Shown in pieces: positions 59,905-64,000 of a DNA stretch of 64,000 nt; the stretch's first letter is position 1; the number at the start of each line of letters is the position of its first letter. The translations under genes were made by a program, and so were the position numbers. The notes below the pieces were generated by a model. It was given only the letters and a program-made list of their open reading frames with translations, was not told where the DNA came from and ran no database searches. The stretch comes from Capnocytophaga periodontitidis (GTDB lineage Bacteria; Bacteroidota; Bacteroidia; Flavobacteriales; Flavobacteriaceae), in assembly GCF_016126015.1 (NCBI RefSeq), contig NZ_JAEFDB010000011.1, positions 38,831 to 102,830 of the forward strand. Reading direction: 5' to 3'.

Positions 59905-61068
59905 TTAAATGCGGTTTAAAAGGGTTATAAATTCGGTTAAGAGAGGAAAGAAACGCTGTTCAAAATCAAAGTTAGCAAGGGGTGTTGTGCTGTTGAAATG
60001 TTTGTAAATGGTAGGGAGTTCTATCTCACTGCATTGGGAGTATTCTCCATTGAGCCAATCTAAAAGATAGGTATGGAATAGGTCGCTTTGGTCTTCATAG
60101 ACAAAAGATAGGTATTTCTCTACTTCAAAAAGTTCCTCTTCACCTTGCTCATAGTCCTCTGCTCTGTGCAAATGGGTATAGATAGAGTGGTTAGGAAAAT
60201 CCTGCCACAAGGTATAAAAGGCTTGAGAGAGGGCAAGGCATTCGGCTTCTAAATCATTCTTAGGAATAAATCGGTCTATACGCCTTTGAAAAAAGTCTAA
60301 ATGGCAAGGGTTGCGTATCTTTTTGGAAAGAATAGTACCTATTTGTTGTGCCTGCTTTAAAAGGTGTAGGAGGTGGTCTCTTTCTGCTATTTCTTCATAG
60401 TCTTGGCTAATACAATCCTGCAACATTTCATAGGCATAAGCCACAAAACAATCTTCTTGTACATAGTTTACTATAAAAGCACGTTGGTTCAGGTAGGCAT
60501 ATACCGATAAAAATAGTTCATAAAGTGGTTTGTTTTTATGTACTTTCAGAAGTCTATAAAGCGGTTGCAGAGGGACAAAAAACACTTCGTTAGGCAAATA
60601 AAAACGTTCTTCGCAAGAGAAAAAAGCATCGCTATTGGGGGCTTTCAATACTTTTAGTTCAAAGAAAGTGCTTTTGGTATCTCTCTTTTTGATTTGCTCT
60701 TGGCTGTAAGAAAGGGCTAAGGCAATCCCACAAGAAAGGTCGTACTGCTCTATGGGAAAGGGAGTAAAGCCGTAATGGTCTGCCATTTGAGCAAGGGAAC
60801 ACTTGAGAGTGGTTTTTAGCTGTGCTTGCTCCTCTCCACTAAAAATGATGTGCTTGCTTGAATGATACACTTTAGGAGGGAAGGTCGTCTTTAAAAAACC
60901 ATTGGCAAAAGAGTTTTCGGGGCTACTTGTTGCTGTTCTTGACGTATCTGTGAGCGGTCTTTGGAGCGTTGGACTGCTTTGGAAAACTCTCTTAACCTGC
61001 AATAGAGTTCTCTCTGTGCTTCGCTTTGTATGGGTGCGAGGTTTTGTTGGGATTGCTGTTGCATACAT
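59905..61068 (-). CDS. PRTRC system protein F (probable)
   Basis: The 387-residue cytoplasmic protein is rich in aromatic and charged residues, with a basic N-terminal ~50 residues. Position between PRTRC-C and PRTRC-B and size fit PRTRC-F, though I cannot point to a decisive motif. Its stop is 1 base before the PRTRC-B start, consistent with one operon. A ~100-base gap separates it from PRTRC-C upstream. Confidence 0.6.
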   Translation of the reverse strand: MYATAIPTKPRTHTKRSTERTLLQVKRVFQSSPTLQRPLTDTSRTATSSPENSFANGFLKTTFPPKVYHSSKHIIFSGEEQAQLKTTLKCSLAQMADHYGFTPFPIEQYDLSCGIALALSYSQEQIKKRDTKSTFFELKVLKAPNSDAFFSCEERFYLPNEVFFVPLQPLYRLLKVHKNKPLYELFLSVYAYLNQRAFIVNYVQEDCFVAYAYEMLQDCISQDYEEIAERDHLLHLLKQAQQIGTILSKKIRNPCHLDFFQRRIDRFIPKNDLEAECLALSQAFYTLWQDFPNHSIYTHLHRAEDYEQGEEELFEVEKYLSFVYEDQSDLFHTYLLDWLNGEYSQCSEIELPTIYKHFNSTTPLANFDFEQRFFPLLTEFITLLNRI

Positions 61069-61168
61069 TTTTAGTTTGTTTTTAGTTTTTGATAACGTTT
61101 TTAATTTTAGCTACAAGCCTTGTTTTAAGCTGTTTTACAAGGCTCATAGCTTTAGAATTAATAGAGAT

Positions 61169-61387
61169 TTAGCCTTTTGTACCCATTGTGATTTGTAGGG
61201 GATAGACAACGCTGTCTCCCTCTACGTAAGGTGTGCCTGCTTTGGCATTGGTGAGCAGGGGGTAATGGGTGCTGTAAAAATTCTTGACTTGCTCTACTGA
61301 CCACAATGGATTAGGGTCGGCAAGATGAATAGTTTGTCGGTTTTCTTCAAAGACAAACATTCTTTTCAGTTGGGTAGCTATGAGCAT
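61169..61387 (-). CDS. PRTRC system protein C
   Basis: The 72-residue product has the PRTRC-C pattern: RMFVFEENRQTIHLADPNPLWSVEQVKNFYSTHYPLLTNA, then GDSVVYPLQITMGTKG. This small protein is the most easily recognised member of the cassette. It lies 26 bases after PRTRC-E in the leftward operon. Confidence 0.85.
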   Translation of the reverse strand: MLIATQLKRMFVFEENRQTIHLADPNPLWSVEQVKNFYSTHYPLLTNAKAGTPYVEGDSVVYPLQITMGTKG

Positions 61388-61413
61388 AACAATACTTTTT
61401 TAGGGGTTAATAC

Positions 61414-61911
61414 TTATTCTTCAAACAAGGTAGGGGCAAAGTGTGTGGATAGTTCTGACCTTTTTTTGCGGATTTTATCAGCATAGTTAGGGAACTCATC
61501 GGGAGGAGGTAGTTTTGACCACGCTTCTCGGTACTTGCCCTGCGCTTCTAAATCAGCTACTTTTTTCATAGCCTCATCGTATTTCTTTTGTTGTTTCTCG
61601 GCTTTTTCTTTCTCCATAGCTGATTGCCTTTGAGCTTGCTTTTGCGCCTCGATGTACTGCTCCATATTCACAAGCAGAGAGGAGGTTTCTTCTAAGGGTT
61701 GGGTGATGCTTTGAAAAAAACCTGCATCTAATTCTTCGGCAGTGCCTCTAAGTACTAAGGGAGGCAAAAGGTGCTTGGCAGGGTCTGAACATTGTTCATT
61801 CTCAAGCAATACCGATACAACAAGCTGGCTATTTGCTTCTTGGGTTATGACTAAGTGCAGTTTGCCTTGTATGGCTAACTGAGCAATTTGATTGAAAAAA
61901 TGGGTTTCCAT
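61414..61911 (-). CDS. PRTRC system protein E
   Basis: The 165-residue product has the PRTRC-E pattern: an N-terminal domain (FFNQIAQLAIQGKLHLVIT ... LPPLVLRGTAEELDAGFFQSITQPL), then a long charged coiled coil (KQAQRQSAMEKEKAEKQQKKYDEAMKKVADLEAQGKYREAW). It heads the recognisable PRTRC genes in this window; the ParB-like member is not seen. Confidence 0.8.
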   Translation of the reverse strand: METHFFNQIAQLAIQGKLHLVITQEANSQLVVSVLLENEQCSDPAKHLLPPLVLRGTAEELDAGFFQSITQPLEETSSLLVNMEQYIEAQKQAQRQSAMEKEKAEKQQKKYDEAMKKVADLEAQGKYREAWSKLPPPDEFPNYADKIRKKRSELSTHFAPTLFEE

Positions 61912-61960
61912 TGGATACTTCGTTTTTAAATTGATACTTCTGTTTTTATATACTTATCTT

Positions 61961-62176
61961 TTAAGGGGCTTTTTTAATAGTGTTTTCAGTGTGATAACTC
62001 ACTATGTAGCCGTTTGCCTTTACGATAGCTTCTAAGGCTTGTCGGGCTTTAAGGGTTGCCTCTCGGTCTTGGTCGCTAAGGTTCATAAAGTGCAGTGGTT
62101 CAAAAGTTCGGATAATTATCCCTATATAGGATAGGGCTTGGGTGTCGGTTGCTAAGGGCTGTTTGAGTGGTTTCAT
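61961..62176 (-). CDS. Small hypothetical protein
   Basis: The 71-residue product has no signal or membrane segment and contains the helical stretch NLSDQDREATLKARQALEAIVKANGYIV. It lies in a leftward run of small genes between ssb and the PRTRC genes with short gaps, so it is probably real and co-transcribed. No family recognised. Confidence 0.55.
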   Translation of the reverse strand: MKPLKQPLATDTQALSYIGIIIRTFEPLHFMNLSDQDREATLKARQALEAIVKANGYIVSYHTENTIKKAP

Positions 62177-62195
62177 TGAGATACACTTTTTTAGG

Positions 62196-62429
62196 TTAAA
62201 CTACTTCTTGGGGTTCTATCTCAAACTCAATGCTTCTTTTGCTACATTGGGTTTGGTTGTACCATTGCAAGTTGGTTAGGTCGTCTTGAGTAAAGGGTAG
62301 CTTGTACCGCTTGCAATAGGCTTTTATCACTTCGATTGCTTTGTACTTGCTTGTGCATACTTGCATAAGGACACGGCTACTCATATAGTGCCAGCTGTCG
62401 GTTTTATAGACTAAGTAAACGCTTTCCAT
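62196..62429 (-). CDS. Small hypothetical protein
   Basis: The 77-residue product begins MESVYLVYKTDSWHYMSSRVLMQVCTS, of the type seen in small element-encoded proteins that start with a V-Y-x-V/L-Y strand and a later YKAIEVIKAYCKRY helix. Function unknown. It begins 6 bases downstream of the preceding leftward gene. Confidence 0.55.
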   Translation of the reverse strand: MESVYLVYKTDSWHYMSSRVLMQVCTSKYKAIEVIKAYCKRYKLPFTQDDLTNLQWYNQTQCSKRSIEFEIEPQEVV

Positions 62430-62435
62430 AGGCTG

Positions 62436-62642
62436 TTAGGTTTTATTAAGGGTTGAGTTTTGGGCTTCTTTGAGTTGCTTTAGTTTAATATATAAGTCCT
62501 GCCAATAGGCTTTTAGCCTCTTGTCTAACGCCTTGTGAGTGTTGTCAGTATGCTTATAGTCTCTAAAGCTATCGGCTTGCGCTAAGGCTTTATCAAGGTC
62601 GGTTACCTCTATAGGAGCACCATTGAGGTCTGTTATTATCAT
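62436..62642 (-). CDS. Small hypothetical protein
   Basis: The 68-residue product begins MIITDLNGAPIEVTDLDKALAQADSFRDYKH, followed by a helical C-terminus (LDKRLKAYWQDLYIKLKQLKEAQ). This resembles small proteins common on Bacteroidota conjugative elements. Its start overlaps the stop of the 62639 gene by four bases, supporting it as a coupled gene. Confidence 0.6.
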   Translation of the reverse strand: MIITDLNGAPIEVTDLDKALAQADSFRDYKHTDNTHKALDKRLKAYWQDLYIKLKQLKEAQNSTLNKT

Positions 62643-63085
62643 TTTTCAAAGGTTTTAAAAAGTTCTTCAAAACGGATGTCGTCCGTCCAATACTCATCGG
62701 AGGAGTATTTTCCATAGGCTTTTATATAGAAATCATCGTATCGGGTAAATATGCTTCGGTAGATTTCTAAACGGCTTTCAGGCGTATTGAAAGAGGCTAA
62801 TTCTTCCTCAGTGAGTTCCACAAAAGTCCAAGTACGTTCTTCCAAAAAGGATAAATCGGGCTGTTCCTCATCGCTGAGGGTATAAAAGTCGGTTCTTGCC
62901 TCATAGAAACTAAGGTTCACAAAATCGGGGTCGCTCTTTAGGGTAGCCACTTGTTGGGCTACTTTTTTCACTTTCTCAAGCCATTGCTCGGTAAGGGTGA
63001 TAAGGGCAAAGTCGCAACTATCCCATTCGCTATTGGTATAGGCACGCACCAATAGGTGTGTTGTAGGTGTTTTGCTGATATTCAT
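62639..63085 (-). CDS. Hypothetical protein
   Basis: The 148-residue acidic cytoplasmic protein contains FALITLTEQWLEKVKKVAQQVATL and several tryptophan/tyrosine-rich acidic segments. No family recognised. It lies directly after ssb in the leftward operon and overlaps the next small gene by four bases. Confidence 0.6.
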   Translation of the reverse strand: MNISKTPTTHLLVRAYTNSEWDSCDFALITLTEQWLEKVKKVAQQVATLKSDPDFVNLSFYEARTDFYTLSDEEQPDLSFLEERTWTFVELTEEELASFNTPESRLEIYRSIFTRYDDFYIKAYGKYSSDEYWTDDIRFEELFKTFEK

Positions 63086-63114
63086 TTTCTGTTCAATTTT
63101 AAAGGGTTATACAT

Positions 63115-63549
63115 TTAGAAAGGCAAATCGTCCTCGTCTTCCTCTGCTACTTGCCCTGTTGTGACTTGGGGCTTTGGTAAAGGTGTTATGGCATTTGCGT
63201 TATTTGTCTCACTTGCAGAGGTATTAGGTGTTACTTCTGCTTTCTTGCTAAAGTGGAATTTGATTTTGGAGGTGTGAAAGTTCAAGCCTGCTTGAGGTTC
63301 TCCCTCACGATTGAGCAACGCTCGTGCCGATACTCGTCCTTCCAATTCAACCAATGTGCCTTTGGTAAGGTACGGAGCAACCCCCGTACTGAGCCAATAA
63401 GCACAGTCAAAAAAGGAGGTTTGCTGTACGTTTTCACCTGCTTTGTTTCGGTAGTTGTCGTTCACTGCTACAGAGAAATTAACTACTTGTTTGCCATTTG
63501 ATAGGGTTTGCACTTGTGCATTTTCGGTAAGTCTTCCTACGATATTCAT
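63115..63549 (-). CDS. ssb: Single-stranded DNA-binding protein
   Basis: The 144-residue product has an OB-fold with the SSB pattern: MNIVGRLTENAQVQTLSNGKQVVNFSVAVNDNYRN, FFDCAYWL, LVELEGRVSA. A flexible linker leads to the acidic DDLPF tip that binds partner proteins. Element-encoded SSB proteins protect the transferred strand and help replication after transfer. It lies upstream of the PRTRC genes in the same orientation. Confidence 0.9.
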   Translation of the reverse strand: MNIVGRLTENAQVQTLSNGKQVVNFSVAVNDNYRNKAGENVQQTSFFDCAYWLSTGVAPYLTKGTLVELEGRVSARALLNREGEPQAGLNFHTSKIKFHFSKKAEVTPNTSASETNNANAITPLPKPQVTTGQVAEEDEDDLPF

Positions 63550-63574
63550 AAACGTTCTATTTGTTATTAGGTTA

Positions 63575-63910
63575 CTAAATTTCTACTATTTGGTCTATGC
63601 GCCCATAAAGATAGGCACGGAGGCTGGTGCGGTCGATAGCATAGTATTCATACCAAGTATTATACTGCTTTACAATGAACTTTCTCAGTACATCGGAAAA
63701 ATCAAATCGGTAGCCCAATAAGGGGATAGCATTTCTGAAAAAGCAGTTACTATTGACCGCTTGGGTAATCCAATTTTTCTCTGTTCGGGTGAGTTTCTCA
63801 CCGCTATTGAGCTTTACACGGAGCTGATAGACTTGGCAGTCTTTCAGATGCTCTAAGGGACTTATTTCGTGAGACACGAATTTGGTTGCGATACAGGGTT
63901 CTTTTTTCAT
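63575..63910 (-). CDS. Hypothetical protein
   Basis: The 111-residue basic protein includes LRVKLNSGEKLTRTEKNWITQAV and an aromatic C-terminal half. The GEKLTRTEKNWI pattern is seen in small proteins of Bacteroidota mobile elements. It precedes ssb with a 25-base gap in the same orientation. Function unknown. Confidence 0.6.
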   Translation of the reverse strand: MKKEPCIATKFVSHEISPLEHLKDCQVYQLRVKLNSGEKLTRTEKNWITQAVNSNCFFRNAIPLLGYRFDFSDVLRKFIVKQYNTWYEYYAIDRTSLRAYLYGRIDQIVEI

Positions 63911-63914
63911 CTTG

Positions 63915-64000
63915 TTACATTTTAGGAGTTTTATGCTGCTTTACGGCTTGTTTAGACACGATACGCACGATTTTCGGCTTTTGGGTTGTCTTTTTGAAAT
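63915..64000 (-). CDS. Partial hypothetical gene at window edge
   Basis: The last 28 codons of a leftward gene (FKKTTQKPKIVRIVSKQAVKQHKTPKM, stop), a lysine-rich tail. It continues beyond the window. It stops a few bases before the next start, in keeping with the operon. Confidence 0.45.
   Translation of the reverse strand, partial: FKKTTQKPKIVRIVSKQAVKQHKTPKM

Overview
The window reads as part of a mobile element of a Bacteroidota bacterium, most likely a Flavobacteriia member of the Capnocytophaga type. The evidence is the Bacteroidota-only T6SS subtype iii genes (tssN, tssO, short Hcp), the Bacteroides-type mob/tra conjugation genes, a PRTRC module, and promoters of the Bacteroidota form TTG-N19-TAnnTTTG. 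Genus is an inference from overall feel and is not proven. No rRNA, tRNA or CRISPR was seen.

Layout. (1) 7-1376: a small putative effector and a membrane-anchored immunity candidate. (2) 1589-14582: first T6SS operon, with a degenerate NlpC/P60 lipoprotein, tssG, tssN, a LysM protein, a large DUF5675 effector with two copies of its candidate immunity gene, tssK, tssO, two envelope/unknown genes, tssE and tssF. (3) 14749-20087: second T6SS operon from a clear promoter: tssB, tssC, three hcp genes and vgrG. (4) 20099-30202: an array of effector/immunity cassettes behind vgrG. Each cassette is [vgrG 3' end - effector with a shared ~48-residue N-terminus - immunity]; broken copies and a decayed IS5-type element follow. 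(5) 30247-49486: conjugation module, with mobC/mobB/mobA leftward, a candidate oriT, then traA-type genes and traE-traQ rightward. A large leftward TIR-like/STAND NTPase gene, a predicted phage-defence protein, sits between traD and traE. (6) 49548-58353: a PAAR-like gene (DUF4280) with its own promoter, a JAB-type toxin, a stack of seven related lipoproteins, a HEAYGH zincin-like toxin, an IS1595 element, and a GH19-like toxin tip with its immunity gene. (7) 58429-64000: a traN fragment fused to a truncated PRTRC thiF, then PRTRC B, F, C, E, small genes and ssb, all leftward.

How it fits together. The element appears to carry an antibacterial T6SS, the machinery to move it, and a collection of swappable effector/immunity modules. 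Modules are added at three structural 'docking' genes (vgrG, the PAAR-like gene, tssK), and each leaves a duplicated piece of that gene as a scar. The immunity stack and orphan toxin tips resemble acquired interbacterial defence clusters. tssH (ClpV) and other membrane-complex genes (tssR, perhaps tssQ/P) are not recognised here and may lie outside the window. Function calls rest on motifs read by eye; no database search was possible.
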